A DNA stretch of 64,000 bases from Methylobacterium sp. Leaf99 (GCF_001422375.1 NZ_LMMU01000014.1:5464-69463), one strand, 5' to 3'. Shown: positions 1 to 9,267, numbered from the stretch's first letter. The notes: a model not told the origin generated them from the sequence alone. Made by a program: numbers and translations.

Positions 1-50
1 TCGCCGGCGCGGCCCGGGGCGATGGCGACCGGGCCATCGACGCGGGGCAC
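1..50 (-). CDS. possible 5' end of a gene leaving the window
   Basis: On the minus strand a GTG codon at 50 is preceded by a strong purine-rich ribosome-binding sequence (GGGAGGAGAC), and the frame stays open to the window edge. Only about 16 codons are visible (beginning MPRVDGPVAI), too few to recognise a family. The call rests on the ribosome-binding site and open frame only. Confidence 0.3.
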   Translation of the reverse strand, partial: MPRVDGPVAIAPGRAG

Positions 51-184
51 CGTCTCCTCCCCCCGAGCCCCCCGACCCGGTCCGCCGGGGGGCCTCCCAT
101 GTGGGCGGCGAGTGACCGGAGACAACCACGGAATAGGAATATTGTCAAGACATTTCGGTGTCTGGGCGCGGGCACCGCAGCGAA

Positions 185-375
185 AAATCCTTCTCCCCCC
201 TGCGGGAGAAGGTGGCCCGCGAAGCGGGTCGGATGAGGGGGAGCACTGCCTTATCCTGGAAAGTCGCGCTGCCCCTCTCCGCCTGCTCCGCAGGCATCCT
301 CTCCCGCAGAGGATACGGCATTCACACATCTCGCGGGATGCTCGGGCCCCCTCTCCTTCCGGGAGAGGGGGCCTG
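185..375. repeat. cluster of GC-rich intergenic hairpins (REP-like)
   Basis: The roughly 400 bp between the left-edge gene start and the AI-2E gene holds no credible ORF but several perfect short inverted repeats. Arms at 189-197 and 204-212 read CCTTCTCCC/GGGAGAAGG. A CCCGC-gaa-GCGGG hairpin sits at 216-228. A 12-bp stem at 345-356/362-373 is built on GGCCCCCTCTCC. Such pyrimidine/purine hairpins resemble the dispersed intergenic repeats of rhizobia-related genomes. They may also stop transcription of the genes on either side. Whether they recur elsewhere in the genome cannot be seen here. Confidence 0.5.
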
Positions 376-507
376 TCGTGCTCGATGCCGGCTCATTGTG
401 GCTCTCGATATGAGCCACCGGGCGGATGCGTGATTCCGGTAGCCCGCAGAGGGGAGAGGGTTACGCGCTCACGCGCGCAGCCGCGAGAACGCGCCCCCTC
501 GCGCGGC

Positions 508-2478
508 TCAGGCCGGCACGGCGGGGCCAGCGAGGCGCGGAATCGCCGGGGCAGGCGCCTCCACGGCGTCGGGGCGACGCTCGGAGAAGCGCAGGGCCGC
601 GTCCAGCGCCCCGTTCAGGGACGTCACCAGCACGTCGGCCGAGATCGTCCGGCGCAGCCGTTCGAGGGTGGCCGGATCGCGCTCGCGCCAGAACCCGACC
701 AGGACCCGCACGCCCGGAATCGCCTGGCGCGCCTGGCGGACGTTGAGGCGGATCTGGGACAGGCTGACCGGTTCGAGGTAGGAGAAGCACACCATGGCGA
801 TGCCCTCCACCACCTCGGGCCGCTCGCCCTGGCGGAGCGCGGCCATGGACATGACCTGGGCCGCGAGCCCGTGCTGGCCGAGGATCTGGCTCAGCATCAG
901 GGTGGCCGCCTCGTCGAACGGTCCGCGGCTCGACACGCACAGGACCGGGCGCGGGCCGCGCCAGCCCGGGGCAAGGTCAGCTTGGGTGCGGACGATGGCG
1001 GCGACCTGCCGGTCGGGACCGACGGCGGCCACCGCCGCCGAGGTCTCGCTGTTGCCGGTCTTCGCCCGTCCGCTTTTCGCCCGGCGCACGGGCCGGGTGC
1101 CGAGACGGGTGACGACGGTGCGCAGGGACGTGCCGACCTCGCCCTGGCGCGCGCGATCGAGGGCGCCGCGCGCCAAGTCCTCCTGCGCCATCAGCAGGCC
1201 GGCGAGGACCACCTCGTCGTAGTAGGTCACCAGGGCCCGGGCCTTGAGGAACAGCTCGCCCTGGTCGATGGCCTCGGCCGGATCGCCCGCCAGCATGCGC
1301 TGGTAGAAGATCTCCGGCGGCGACAGGGCCGGCTGGTCGCCCAGGATCACGTCAAGGAACCACAGGCGCTCGATGTGCCGCCCGAGCACCACGAGGCAGA
1401 CGGTGATGGGGGTGGCCAGCACGAGGCCGATGGGGCCCCACAGGAACGCCCAGAGGGTGGCGGCCAGGATCACCGCGATGGGCGAGAGCCCGGTGGAATG
1501 GCCGTAGAGCAGGGGCTCGATGACGTGGCCGGCGATGGGCTCGACCACGAGGAACAGGGCCGCCGTAGCGATGACCATGGTCCAGCCCGGGTCCACCGCC
1601 GCCGCCACCACGAGGGGCAGCAGGGCGCTGATGGCGGCCCCCACGTAGGGCACGAAGCGCATGATGGCGGCGAGCACGCCGAACAGGATCGGGTTCGGCA
1701 CCCCGATCCACCACAGGCCGAGGCCGATGACGAATCCGAACGCGATGTTGAGGCAGAGCTGCGCCAGGAAGAACCGGCTGAGGCGGCTCACCGCGTCGTC
1801 GATGGCCGCCGTGGTCCGGCGCAGGTCGCCAGAGCCGGCGAGCCGGATGGCGCGGTTGCGCAGGTCCTCGCGCTGCAGGAGGATGAAGATCGTGAAGATC
1901 AGGATCAGGCCGGTGGTGGCGAGCGGATGGAGGATGGGGGCCGCGAAGGCGCCCAGGGTCCCGAGCAATCCGACCTTGGCCGCCGCGATCTGCACGTGGA
2001 GCGGACGGTCGAGGCTGCCGGCTTTCGCCGCCTCCGCGACGGCGTCCTTCGCCTCCGGCTGAAGCTGCGCCCCGATATCCTGCGCCATGTCGATCACCCG
2101 CGTGAGGGTGCCGCTCCCGGCGGTCGCCTCCTTCAGGGAGGCGATCTTGTCGCGCATGGTGAGCTGATAGCGCGGAAGGTCGGCGGCGAGCTGCGCCGCC
2201 TCGTTGGCGATGAGCAGGGCGATGCCGAGCAGCGCCCCGAAGGCGGCGATCACCACGAGCATCACCGCCAGGGCGCGGGGCACGCGGATGCGCCTCAGGA
2301 GGCGCACGGCCGGAACCAGGACGAAGCTGAGCAGGATGGCGAGGGTCACCGGCACGAAGATGTCGCGCCCGAGATAGAGCGCCGCCGCGATGGTGATGAC
2401 GAGGAGGCAGGACGCCAGGGTCGTGAAGACCGGCATCGCCTGCCGGAGCAGGCGGGCGGTGATGGGATCGTCGCTCAT
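508..2478 (-). CDS. AI-2E family (PerM/UPF0118) permease with C-terminal extra domain
   Basis: A 656-residue inner-membrane protein. Residues 1 to about 360 form the AI-2E/PerM module: two N-terminal helices, a soluble segment with few hydrophobic residues (about 90-200), then several helices including the conserved run around RFVPYVGAAISALLPL. Family members export autoinducer-2 or act as antiporters, and the substrate cannot be told from sequence. Residues about 380-650 extend beyond the usual 350-residue family length. They contain a Rossmann-like alternation starting near GPRPVLCVSSRGPF, which resembles cobalamin-binding-like folds but lacks a clear DxHxxG motif. It lies 104 bp downstream of a response-regulator gene on the same strand and may be co-transcribed with it. 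Confidence 0.85.
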   Translation of the reverse strand: MSDDPITARLLRQAMPVFTTLASCLLVITIAAALYLGRDIFVPVTLAILLSFVLVPAVRLLRRIRVPRALAVMLVVIAAFGALLGIALLIANEAAQLAADLPRYQLTMRDKIASLKEATAGSGTLTRVIDMAQDIGAQLQPEAKDAVAEAAKAGSLDRPLHVQIAAAKVGLLGTLGAFAAPILHPLATTGLILIFTIFILLQREDLRNRAIRLAGSGDLRRTTAAIDDAVSRLSRFFLAQLCLNIAFGFVIGLGLWWIGVPNPILFGVLAAIMRFVPYVGAAISALLPLVVAAAVDPGWTMVIATAALFLVVEPIAGHVIEPLLYGHSTGLSPIAVILAATLWAFLWGPIGLVLATPITVCLVVLGRHIERLWFLDVILGDQPALSPPEIFYQRMLAGDPAEAIDQGELFLKARALVTYYDEVVLAGLLMAQEDLARGALDRARQGEVGTSLRTVVTRLGTRPVRRAKSGRAKTGNSETSAAVAAVGPDRQVAAIVRTQADLAPGWRGPRPVLCVSSRGPFDEAATLMLSQILGQHGLAAQVMSMAALRQGERPEVVEGIAMVCFSYLEPVSLSQIRLNVRQARQAIPGVRVLVGFWRERDPATLERLRRTISADVLVTSLNGALDAALRFSERRPDAVEAPAPAIPRLAGPAVPA

Positions 2479-2561
2479 GGGTACGCTACGGTCTCGTCAG
2501 GGGGAGAGCAACGGAAGTGTCGGGAAGGCGCGCCGGTGGATGGAGTCGCGGGCGAAGGCTT

Positions 2562-2597
2562 TCAGGCCGCGGGCGCTTGCCCTTAAGCCGCGGGCGC
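2562..2597. repeat. 21-bp tandem duplication across the response-regulator stop codon
   Basis: On the minus strand the last codons and stop of the response regulator (GCGCCCGCGGCTTAA) recur exactly 21 bp later as GCGCCCGCGGCCTGA. The period is seven codons, so the second stop is in frame with the first. This is one of several stop-spanning duplications in this window. Confidence 0.75.
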
Positions 2598-2966
2598 CGG
2601 CGAACCGACGGCGGCGTTGATCTGGGTCAGCAGCTTCGAGAAATCGACGGGCTTGGGGTGGTAGTCGTTACACCCCGCCTGGATCGCCTTGTCGCGGTCG
2701 CCCGACATGGCATGCGCGGTCAGCGCGATGATCGGGATGCCCTGGGTGTCGCTGCCCGATTTCAGCACGCGGGCGGCCGACCAGCCGTCGAGGATCGGCA
2801 GGTTCATGTCGAGGAGGATCACGTCGGGACGGGCGGTGCGGGCCTGCTGCACGCCGGCCTCGCCGTCATGGGCGAGGATGACCTCGTAGCCGCGCCGCTT
2901 CAGCCGGCGGGACAGGAAGTCCCAGATTTCCTCGTGGTCTTCCACCAGCAAGATCTTCACCATCAT
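2583..2966 (-). CDS. single-domain response regulator (CheY/DivK-like receiver)
   Basis: A 127-residue stand-alone receiver domain with all expected residues: acidic pair E9/D10, phosphoacceptor D53 (ILLDMNLP), T83 (IALTAHAM) and K105 (HPKPV). It has no output domain, so it should signal by protein contact, like DivK or CheY. The start is the first of two ATGs, with AGGGGA about 4 nt upstream. Longer upstream readings in this frame are low-complexity and unlikely. No histidine kinase is adjacent. The following gene on the same strand is the AI-2E-family permease, 104 bp away. Confidence 0.9.
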   Translation of the reverse strand: MMVKILLVEDHEEIWDFLSRRLKRRGYEVILAHDGEAGVQQARTARPDVILLDMNLPILDGWSAARVLKSGSDTQGIPIIALTAHAMSGDRDKAIQAGCNDYHPKPVDFSKLLTQINAAVGSPAPAA

Positions 2967-3277
2967 ACGCTCCCCTGAATGCCGTCGCGCGGGATCGACC
3001 GCGCGGGCCGATCCGCGCCCGTCGCCCCGCATGTCCCGTGCCCGTCGAGGCCCGGGGGTCCGTACCCGCGTTCCGGGCCGGCGCGCGGGGAGGAGCCCCG
3101 GCCCGATGCCGGCGCCCCGCACGCCTGTGCCGCCCTGAACGCAAATCCTCCGCCGGGTCCCGGCCACACCCGGCCGACGCCCCCGACCCTTCACCGTGCT
3201 GTGAACGCACGAGTCGTGCGAACGGTCCCAACCGATCGGCCCGATCGCGCGGGGGCCGCCGTGGCGGGGCGGAGACG

Positions 3278-3460
3278 TCAGCGCCGGGTGAACGGGGCCG
3301 AGGCGGGCCCCGGCAGGAGACCGCTATCCTGCATCACGATGAGGCCGAGCATCGCCGCCAGCAGGGTCGCTAGGGAGGCGAGGCGGCCGAGATGGCGCCG
3401 CCGCACGATCATGACGACGAGGACGACCAGGAACGCGAGGAGGAGCAGGACGGTGAGCAT
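3278..3460 (-). CDS. possible small two-helix membrane protein
   Basis: A 60-residue ORF beginning MLTVLLLLAFLVVLVVMIV, then a basic loop (RRRHLGR), then a second hydrophobic stretch. The hydrophobic-basic-hydrophobic pattern is what a small membrane protein would show. No convincing ribosome-binding site precedes the ATG, and no family is recognised. The rest of the 3.0-3.7 kb gap shows no other gene. Confidence 0.4.
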   Translation of the reverse strand: MLTVLLLLAFLVVLVVMIVRRRHLGRLASLATLLAAMLGLIVMQDSGLLPGPASAPFTRR

Positions 3461-3689
3461 GGCGAGCCGTTCGGGTGGGGACGCGTGGGACGGTCATGGC
3501 GCGGTTCCGCCACGGGGGGCATCGGTCGGGGAGCGCCGCCCGGGCTCCGGGCGCGCCGGGAGCTGGACCGCGGCCCCGCGGCGGCCGGAAACGGGGGCGC
3601 GGCCACCGGCTTCACCGCCCTACCAAATGCCAAAACCTTCCGGTAGCCTCGGGTGCGGCGCGAAGGCGGGGCACGAAGGCGAGGGACGC

Positions 3690-4586
3690 ATGAACGGGAC
3701 GCGGCTCCATCCCGGCACCCCGGCACCGGCGGCGGTGCTGGAGCTGCTCAAGCCGGTGACGTGGTTTCCCCCCATGTGGGCCTTCGGCTGCGGCGTCGTC
3801 GCCTCGGGCGTGCCGCTCGCGGGGCATTGGGGTGTCGCCCTCACGGGCATCCTGCTCGCCGGCCCCCTGGTCTGCGCCACGAGCCAGGCGGTCAACGACT
3901 GGTTCGACCGGGAGGTCGACGCCATCAACGAGCCGCACCGGCCGATTCCCTCGGGCCGCATCCCCGGCCGATGGGGCCTCGCCATCGCCGTGGCCTGGAC
4001 CGGCCTGTCGCTGGCCGTGGCCGCGAGCCTCGGACTCTGGGTCTTCCTCGCGGCCGTCCTCGGCCTCGCCCTGGCCTGGGCCTACAGCGCGCCGCCCCTG
4101 CGGCTGAAGCGGAACGGCTGGTGGGGCAACGCCGCCTGCGGGCTGTGCTACGAGGGCCTGGCCTGGGTGACGGGGGCGGCGGCGATGCTGGACGGCGCCC
4201 TGCCGCCGGCGACATCCCTGATCCTGGCCGCCCTCTACAGCGCCGGCGCCCACGGCATCATGACCCTCAACGACTTCAAGTCCGTGGCGGGCGACCGCCA
4301 GATGGGCATCCGCTCCCTGCCGGCGAGCCTCGGGCCGGCGCGCGCCGCGCGGGTGGCGTGCTGGGTCATGGCCGTGCCGCAGGGGGCGGTGATCGGCCTC
4401 CTCCTGGCCTGGGGCCGCCCGCTCGAGGCCGGCATCGTCGCGGCGCTCCTCATCGGGCAGGCCGCGATGATGCGCCGCTTCCTGGCCAGCCCGACGGAGC
4501 GGGCGCTGTGGTACAGCGGCTTCGGCGTGCCCCTCTACGTGTCCGGCATGCTGGCGAGCGCCTTCGCGGCGCGCGCGCTGGCCTGA
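3690..4586 (+). CDS. bchG: bacteriochlorophyll/chlorophyll synthase
   Basis: A 298-residue membrane prenyltransferase of the UbiA superfamily that esterifies (bacterio)chlorophyllide with phytyl or geranylgeranyl diphosphate, the last step of bacteriochlorophyll synthesis. The first Asp-rich motif is NDWFDREVDAINEPHRPIPSG (about residues 69-89), the form typical of BchG/ChlG rather than of UbiA. A second motif lies at LNDFKSVAGDRQMGIRSLP (about residues 192-210). Seven to nine hydrophobic helices are visible and the length is normal. The ATG start has GAGGGA six bases upstream. No other photosynthesis gene is in the window, so it is detached from any photosynthesis cluster here. Confidence 0.9.
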   Translation: MNGTRLHPGTPAPAAVLELLKPVTWFPPMWAFGCGVVASGVPLAGHWGVALTGILLAGPLVCATSQAVNDWFDREVDAINEPHRPIPSGRIPGRWGLAIAVAWTGLSLAVAASLGLWVFLAAVLGLALAWAYSAPPLRLKRNGWWGNAACGLCYEGLAWVTGAAAMLDGALPPATSLILAALYSAGAHGIMTLNDFKSVAGDRQMGIRSLPASLGPARAARVACWVMAVPQGAVIGLLLAWGRPLEAGIVAALLIGQAAMMRRFLASPTERALWYSGFGVPLYVSGMLASAFAARALA

Positions 4587-4612
4587 CGGGCACAAGCCCG
4601 GTGGGCCGTCAG
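4583..4612. terminator. shared hairpin between convergent genes
   Basis: An inverted repeat (CTGAC...GTCAG enclosing CGGGC-acaa-GCCCG) overlaps the stop codon of bchG and that of the convergent gene at 4609. It could end transcription from both sides. There is no long T-run. Confidence 0.5.
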
Positions 4613-4977
4613 ATGGGCCGGGACCCGCGGGCCGCGTCGTCGTCGGCCGCCAGGAATCCGGCGAGAACCCGCGCAGGCGTCGTGTAGACGATCCGGAGCA
4701 GCTTCGGCATCGGTCCGCAGCCGATGCAGACGGCGTAGTCCCACCGTTTCCAGATCCGGGTGTTGCGGGCGTCCACCGCCTGCTGCCGGGCCTGCCCCAA
4801 CCGGATCAGGCGCCGGGTCTCGGCCGCCGTCTCGTCGCTCGTCGGATCGACCGGTCGGGAGGCGGGTGCGGGACGCGTCCGGGCGCCGTCCTGCGCGGCA
4901 ACGGAAACCGGGTCCAGGACGGCGAGGGACGAAACGGCGAGGGACAGCAGAGCGAGGGGCGAGGCAGCGGGGCGCAT
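4609..4977 (-). CDS. exported hypothetical protein
   Basis: A 122-residue protein with an apparent signal peptide (MRPAASPLALLSLAVSSLAV, likely cleaved after VSVAAQ near residue 29). A basic, arginine-rich mature part follows, with two cysteines in YAVCIGCGPMPK. The start is well supported by AAGGAGAAGGA seven or so bases upstream. It is convergent with bchG. No function is recognised. It is probably periplasmic. Confidence 0.7.
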   Translation of the reverse strand: MRPAASPLALLSLAVSSLAVLDPVSVAAQDGARTRPAPASRPVDPTSDETAAETRRLIRLGQARQQAVDARNTRIWKRWDYAVCIGCGPMPKLLRIVYTTPARVLAGFLAADDDAARGSRPI

Positions 4978-5628
4978 TGGACGATCCTTCTCCTTCGGTG
5001 AGTCTTCGACACTTCTTTCGACTACGATCCGGGGTTTATTCAGGTTTCATCGGCGCGTAATTTTTTCTCCGCTTCAGCGAAAACTGTCTTTTGCAATTCT
5101 TGTCCGCCGAATGCTTGGGACGCCCAGGTGCCGGCCACCGTCGGGCCCCGGCCGACTCACCCCGGGCCGAGGATCGTCCGCCGCCCGCGTCGCGAAGCGA
5201 CATCGGGCCGCCGTCCACAACCGGCAGGCCCTCACGCGTCGCACGAACCCTTGTCGCCCCCGCGGAAGTCAGCGAGGTTGCACCAGGGGCAACGCAGCCA
5301 TGCGGCACCCGACGGGGATCGACGCGGACGGAATGCGGGACAGCAGCCAAGCAAGCGCCGGGTGCGCGAGCCAAGCGGGCGCCGGGGGCGGCCACGCTTT
5401 GGTCCGTTTGATGCTAGGCGGGTCCGTCCGGGCATGCCCGGGCCGCGCCGAGCCGTCTCCCACCGCCATCCCCGTCCCTCCGGACTGGCCTGCCCGCGTC
5501 CTGCGCGTCCCCCGCACGACGCCCGGCGTCCCGCGCCACCGGGCGACCGGGCGGGCGGGGCCACCCGGCATCCCAATCGACGCGACCGAGGGGGCCGACG
5601 CCGCCCCGCCCACAAGGAAGACGATGCG
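4978..5628. other. long leader/intergenic region before gltJ
   Basis: About 650 bp without a credible gene. ORFs across it are proline/arginine/glycine-rich shadows. A comparatively A/T-rich stretch at about 5020-5110 could hold the divergent promoters. A substrate-binding-protein gene, usual at this position in glutamate/aspartate operons, is absent. Confidence 0.5.
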
Positions 5629-6351
5629 ATGAACTACAACTGGAACTGGGGCATCTTCTTCGAGGCGTCGCCGGAGGGGACCGGCACCTACGCGGACATG
5701 CTGCTGTCGGGGCTGGCCTGGACGATCGTCACGGCCCTGTGCTCCTGGGTCATCGCGTTCCTCCTCGGCTCCCTCATCGGCGTGATGCGGACCCTGCCGA
5801 GCCGGACCGCCAACGCCGTGGGCACGGCCTACGTCGAGCTGTTCCGCAACATCCCGCTCCTGGTGCAGATGTTCCTCTGGTACTTCGTCCTGCCCGAGGT
5901 GCTGCCGGAAGAGTGGGGGTCCTGGCTCAAGCAGCTGCCCAACGCGCCGTTCTACACCGCCGTCCTGTGCCTCGGCTTCTTCACGGCCTCCCGCGTGGCC
6001 GAGCAGGTCCGCGCCGGAATCCAGTCCCTGCCCCGGGGCCAGAAGATGGCCGGCACGGCTCTGGGCCTCACCGTGGGGCAGACCTACCGCCACGTGCTCC
6101 TGCCCAACGCCTACCGCATCATCCTGCCGCCCCTGACCTCCGAGTTCCTGAACAACCTCAAGAACACCTCCGTGGCCCTGACCATCGGCCTGCTCGAACT
6201 CACGGCCCGCGCCCGTGCCATGCAGGAATTCTCGTTCCAGGTGTTCGAGGCCTTCACCGCCGCCACGATCCTCTACGTCCTCATCAACGTCGGCGTGATC
6301 TTCATCTCGTCCTGGATCGAGCGCCGGGTCGCCATCCCGGGCAGCCGCTGA
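5629..6351 (+). CDS. gltJ: glutamate/aspartate-type amino-acid ABC transporter permease (GltJ-like)
   Basis: A 240-residue inner-membrane permease of the polar amino-acid (HAAT) ABC family. It has five to six hydrophobic segments, the [17 protein letters not shown] signature of the HisM/GltJ group, and the cytoplasmic EAA loop ([20 protein letters not shown], near residues 123-142) that docks the ATPase. AAGGAAG lies eight bases before the ATG. A two-codon ATG-CGA-TGA overlaps the start but is too close to the ribosome-binding site to be preferred. It is the first gene of a three-gene operon with gltK and gltL. The substrate class is inferred from the family. Confidence 0.88.
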   Translation: MNYNWNWGIFFEASPEGTGTYADMLLSGLAWTIVTALCSWVIAFLLGSLIGVMRTLPSRTANAVGTAYVELFRNIPLLVQMFLWYFVLPEVLPEEWGSWLKQLPNAPFYTAVLCLGFFTASRVAEQVRAGIQSLPRGQKMAGTALGLTVGQTYRHVLLPNAYRIILPPLTSEFLNNLKNTSVALTIGLLELTARARAMQEFSFQVFEAFTAATILYVLINVGVIFISSWIERRVAIPGSR

Positions 6352-6392
6352 GGGTGCCATCCTCGCCTTCGCCCCATCAGAGGTAGCCTCCC

Positions 6393-7085
6393 ATGCTCGC
6401 CAATTTCGATTTCTCCGTCATCACCAGTTCCCTGCCGTACCTGTTCTTCGAGGGCATGCGCTTCACCCTGACCCTGACGGCCCTCGCGGCCGTCGGCGGC
6501 ATCGTGCTCGGCACCTTCATCGCGATGATGCGGCTCTCGGGGCTCCCGGTGATCCCCCTGGTGGCCAAGGGCTACGTCAACCTGTTCCGGTCCCTGCCCC
6601 TCGTGCTGGTGATCTTCTGGTTCTACTTCCTGGTGCCGTATCTCGGCCAATGGGTGACGGGCGCCGACCGCCCGATGACGGTGGGCGCCTTCACCTCGTC
6701 GCTCGTGACCTTCACCCTGTTCGAGGCGGCCTACTTCTCCGAGATCATGCGCGCGGGCATCCAGTCGATCCCCAAGGGGCAGGCGGCGGCCGCCTCGGCC
6801 CTCGGCATGACCTACTGGACCTCCATGCGGACGGTGATCCTGCCGCAGGTCTTCCGCAACATGACCCCGATCCTGCTCACCCAGACCATCGTCCTGTTCC
6901 AGGATACGTCGCTCGTCTACGTGCTCTCGATCACCGACTTCCTGGGCGCGGCCTCGAAGATCGCCCAGCGCGATGGACGTCTCGTGGAAATGTATTTCTT
7001 CGCGGCGGTCGTCTACTTCGCGGTGTGCTTCGCGGCCTCGCTGGCGGTGCGTCAGTTGCAGAAGAAGATCGCCATCATCCGCTGA
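6393..7085 (+). CDS. gltK: glutamate/aspartate-type amino-acid ABC transporter permease (GltK-like)
   Basis: A 230-residue second permease of the same transporter. It has the family motif [18 protein letters not shown] and an EAA loop ([20 protein letters not shown], about residues 119-138). Length and topology match HisQ/GltK. It starts 41 bp after gltJ, with AGAGGTAG before the ATG, and is followed 38 bp later by the ATPase gene. GltJ and GltK should form the heterodimeric pore. Confidence 0.88.
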   Translation: MLANFDFSVITSSLPYLFFEGMRFTLTLTALAAVGGIVLGTFIAMMRLSGLPVIPLVAKGYVNLFRSLPLVLVIFWFYFLVPYLGQWVTGADRPMTVGAFTSSLVTFTLFEAAYFSEIMRAGIQSIPKGQAAAASALGMTYWTSMRTVILPQVFRNMTPILLTQTIVLFQDTSLVYVLSITDFLGAASKIAQRDGRLVEMYFFAAVVYFAVCFAASLAVRQLQKKIAIIR

Positions 7086-7123
7086 CCGCCCGTCCCTTCA
7101 CGTCTTCCATCGAGGATCGCCCC

Positions 7124-7903
7124 ATGCGCGCCCCCCTGAACACCGCGTCGGCCCCGTCCGTGACCAACGGCCCGATGATCACCATGACCAACGTCAGCAA
7201 ATGGTACGGCGACTTCAAAGTGCTGACCGATTGCACCACCGCCGTGAACAAGGGCGAGGTCGTCGTCGTCTGCGGGCCGTCGGGCTCGGGCAAGTCGACC
7301 CTCATCAAGTGCGTCAACGCCCTGGAGCCGTTCCAGGAGGGTCAGGTGGTGGTGGACGGCACGCCCGTGCGCGACAAGCGCACCAACCTGCCGAAACTCC
7401 GCGCCCGGGTCGGGATGGTGTTCCAGCATTTCGAGCTGTTCCCGCACCTCTCCATCGCCGAGAACCTCACCCTGGCCCAGGTCATGGTGCTGGGGCGCGA
7501 CCGCGGGGCCGCCCTCGACAGCGGCATGACCCTGCTGGACCGCGTCGGCCTGTCCGCCCATGCCAAGAAGTTCCCCGGCCAGCTCTCCGGCGGCCAGCAG
7601 CAGCGCGTCGCCATCGCCCGGGCGCTGGCCATGAACCCCATCGTGATGCTGTTCGACGAACCGACCTCGGCCCTCGATCCCGAGATGGTCGGCGAAGTCC
7701 TCGACGTCATGGTCCAGCTCGCCCGCGAGGGCATGACCATGATGTGCGTGACCCACGAGATGGGATTTGCCCGGAAAGTCGCCAACCGGGTGATCTTCAT
7801 GGACAAGGGCGAGATCGTCGAGGACGCCACCAAGGACGATTTCTTCGGCAACGCCCGTTCGGAGCGCGCCCAGAACTTCCTCTCGAAGATCCTGCAGCAC
7901 TGA
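7124..7903 (+). CDS. gltL: amino-acid ABC transporter ATP-binding protein (GltL-like)
   Basis: A 259-residue cytoplasmic ATPase that drives the GltJK pore. Motifs are intact: Walker [10 protein letters not shown] at 51-59, Q-loop near Q101, ABC signature LSGGQ at 154-158, Walker B VMLFDEP ending near 180 and switch His at 211 (CVTHEMGF). A roughly 20-residue N-terminal extension precedes the usual start at [12 protein letters not shown], so an internal start is possible. It ends the operon. No periplasmic binding protein gene is adjacent, so one must be encoded elsewhere. Confidence 0.9.
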   Translation: MRAPLNTASAPSVTNGPMITMTNVSKWYGDFKVLTDCTTAVNKGEVVVVCGPSGSGKSTLIKCVNALEPFQEGQVVVDGTPVRDKRTNLPKLRARVGMVFQHFELFPHLSIAENLTLAQVMVLGRDRGAALDSGMTLLDRVGLSAHAKKFPGQLSGGQQQRVAIARALAMNPIVMLFDEPTSALDPEMVGEVLDVMVQLAREGMTMMCVTHEMGFARKVANRVIFMDKGEIVEDATKDDFFGNARSERAQNFLSKILQH

Positions 7904-8078
7904 GAAGAGTCCGCAGCGAAAATCCCGCAACGCCGAGCGCGGGGCCGGGCGGGCGGATTCCCGTGCCCCCCCGCGCCGCGGGACATCGCGGCTCCCGAAA
8001 CCCTTGACCGGAGCGGCGTTCCGGGGCCGGCTCGACGGACGCGTCGGCGCCGGGCCGGCCGCGGATCGGGGGGAGGGC

Positions 8079-9212
8079 ATGGGACGACGGCTTCTCGCCT
8101 GGGGCGGCCTCGCCCTGTCGGCCCTGCTCCTGGCGGGCACCGGCGGGGCGCTCCTGCCGCGGGCGCACCTGGCGTGGCGGCTCCTGCGCGCGGCCGACGA
8201 TCCGCCCGCCCTGGCGCGCCTGCGCCTCGACCCCGTGGCGACGCCCGAACGGGTGGCCGACGAGATCGACGCGGCGGTGGCGGCGCAGGACGACACCCTG
8301 GCCCGGAGCTTCCTCGACCTCGCGGACGGGCGCGGCATCCCCGTGGAGGCCGCCCGGCGCGACCGGGTCGCCGCCCTGGGGGAGGGTGCCCCCTTGCGCA
8401 CGGCGCGGGCCTTCGCCGACGGCGCCCTCACGGGCCGGGCCGACAGCGGCGTCGGCCTCGCCGGCGCCTTCGCGGCGGACCTGACCGGCCTCGGCGACCT
8501 GCGCGACCTCGCGCGGGAGGGCGGGCATCTCCTGCGCGACGAGCCCGCCGACACCGTCCTTCTCGGACTGGCGGGCGTCGGGCTGGCGGCGACGGCGGCG
8601 ACCTACGCGGGCGGCCTCGGCGCCGTGGCGCGGGGCGGCGCGACCCTGCTCAAGACGGCCCACCGATCGGGGCGCCTGTCGCGTCCCCTCGCCGCCCATC
8701 TCGCCCGGCTGGCGCGGGAAAGCGTCGATCCGGGCGCCGTGCGCGCCATGGCGCTGGCCGCCGGCCGCCTCGACCTCGCCGGGGCCCGCACCGCCGCGCG
8801 GGCGGGCTTGCGCACGGGCGCCGTCGCCGAGCTGACGGCGCTGGGCGGCCGGGCCTACGCCCTGCAGGGGCGGATGGGGACGCGGGGCGTCCTGCAGGTC
8901 CTGTCCCTGGCGCGGTCCCCGGCCGAGATCGGCCGCGTGGTCCGCCTGGCGGAGGGCATGGGGCCGGCGACGCGGGCGGTCCTCAAGCTCCTCGACCGCG
9001 CCGCCCTGGTGATCGGCGCCGTGCTGACGGAGCTGGTGCGAACGGTCGGGCTGGCCCTGGGCTGGTGCTGGGGCGTCACCCTGTTCTGCCGCCGCCTGGG
9101 GCTCGCCATCGGGCGCCTGATCTGGGCGGAGCCGGGCCGGGCCCGAACGCCGCGTGGGGCCGGGACCGGGAGCCGGGCGCCGTCCACCATCGCCGCGGCG
9201 ACGGGCGCCTGA
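8079..9212 (+). CDS. membrane-anchored hypothetical protein
   Basis: A 377-residue alanine/arginine/leucine-rich protein of no recognised family. An N-terminal hydrophobic helix (residues about 5-25) could be a signal anchor. Further hydrophobic stretches lie near residues 165-190 and 310-345. The ATG at 8079 is chosen because GGGGGGAGGG lies just upstream; a TTG 25 codons earlier is in frame but has no such site. It stands alone between the glt operon and the iron operon. Confidence 0.65.
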   Translation: MGRRLLAWGGLALSALLLAGTGGALLPRAHLAWRLLRAADDPPALARLRLDPVATPERVADEIDAAVAAQDDTLARSFLDLADGRGIPVEAARRDRVAALGEGAPLRTARAFADGALTGRADSGVGLAGAFAADLTGLGDLRDLAREGGHLLRDEPADTVLLGLAGVGLAATAATYAGGLGAVARGGATLLKTAHRSGRLSRPLAAHLARLARESVDPGAVRAMALAAGRLDLAGARTAARAGLRTGAVAELTALGGRAYALQGRMGTRGVLQVLSLARSPAEIGRVVRLAEGMGPATRAVLKLLDRAALVIGAVLTELVRTVGLALGWCWGVTLFCRRLGLAIGRLIWAEPGRARTPRGAGTGSRAPSTIAAATGA

Positions 9213-9267
9213 TCGGACCGAGCCGAACCCGGCCTGCGAAAACCACCGGCCCGCGCCGGGCCGCGCG

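Noticed and set aside
22-2586. 854-residue plus-strand frame opposite the AI-2E permease gene
   Set aside because: It is the antisense shadow of a clear minus-strand gene, very rich in Arg, Gly, Asp and His, with no family match.
5036-5395. 119-residue minus-strand ORF in the gltJ leader
   Set aside because: Ala/Arg/Gly/Pro-rich with no ribosome-binding site or family similarity.
5624-5632. Two-codon ORF (ATG-CGA-TGA) overlapping the gltJ start
   Set aside because: The ribosome-binding site spacing fits the gltJ ATG; the tiny ORF is probably accidental.
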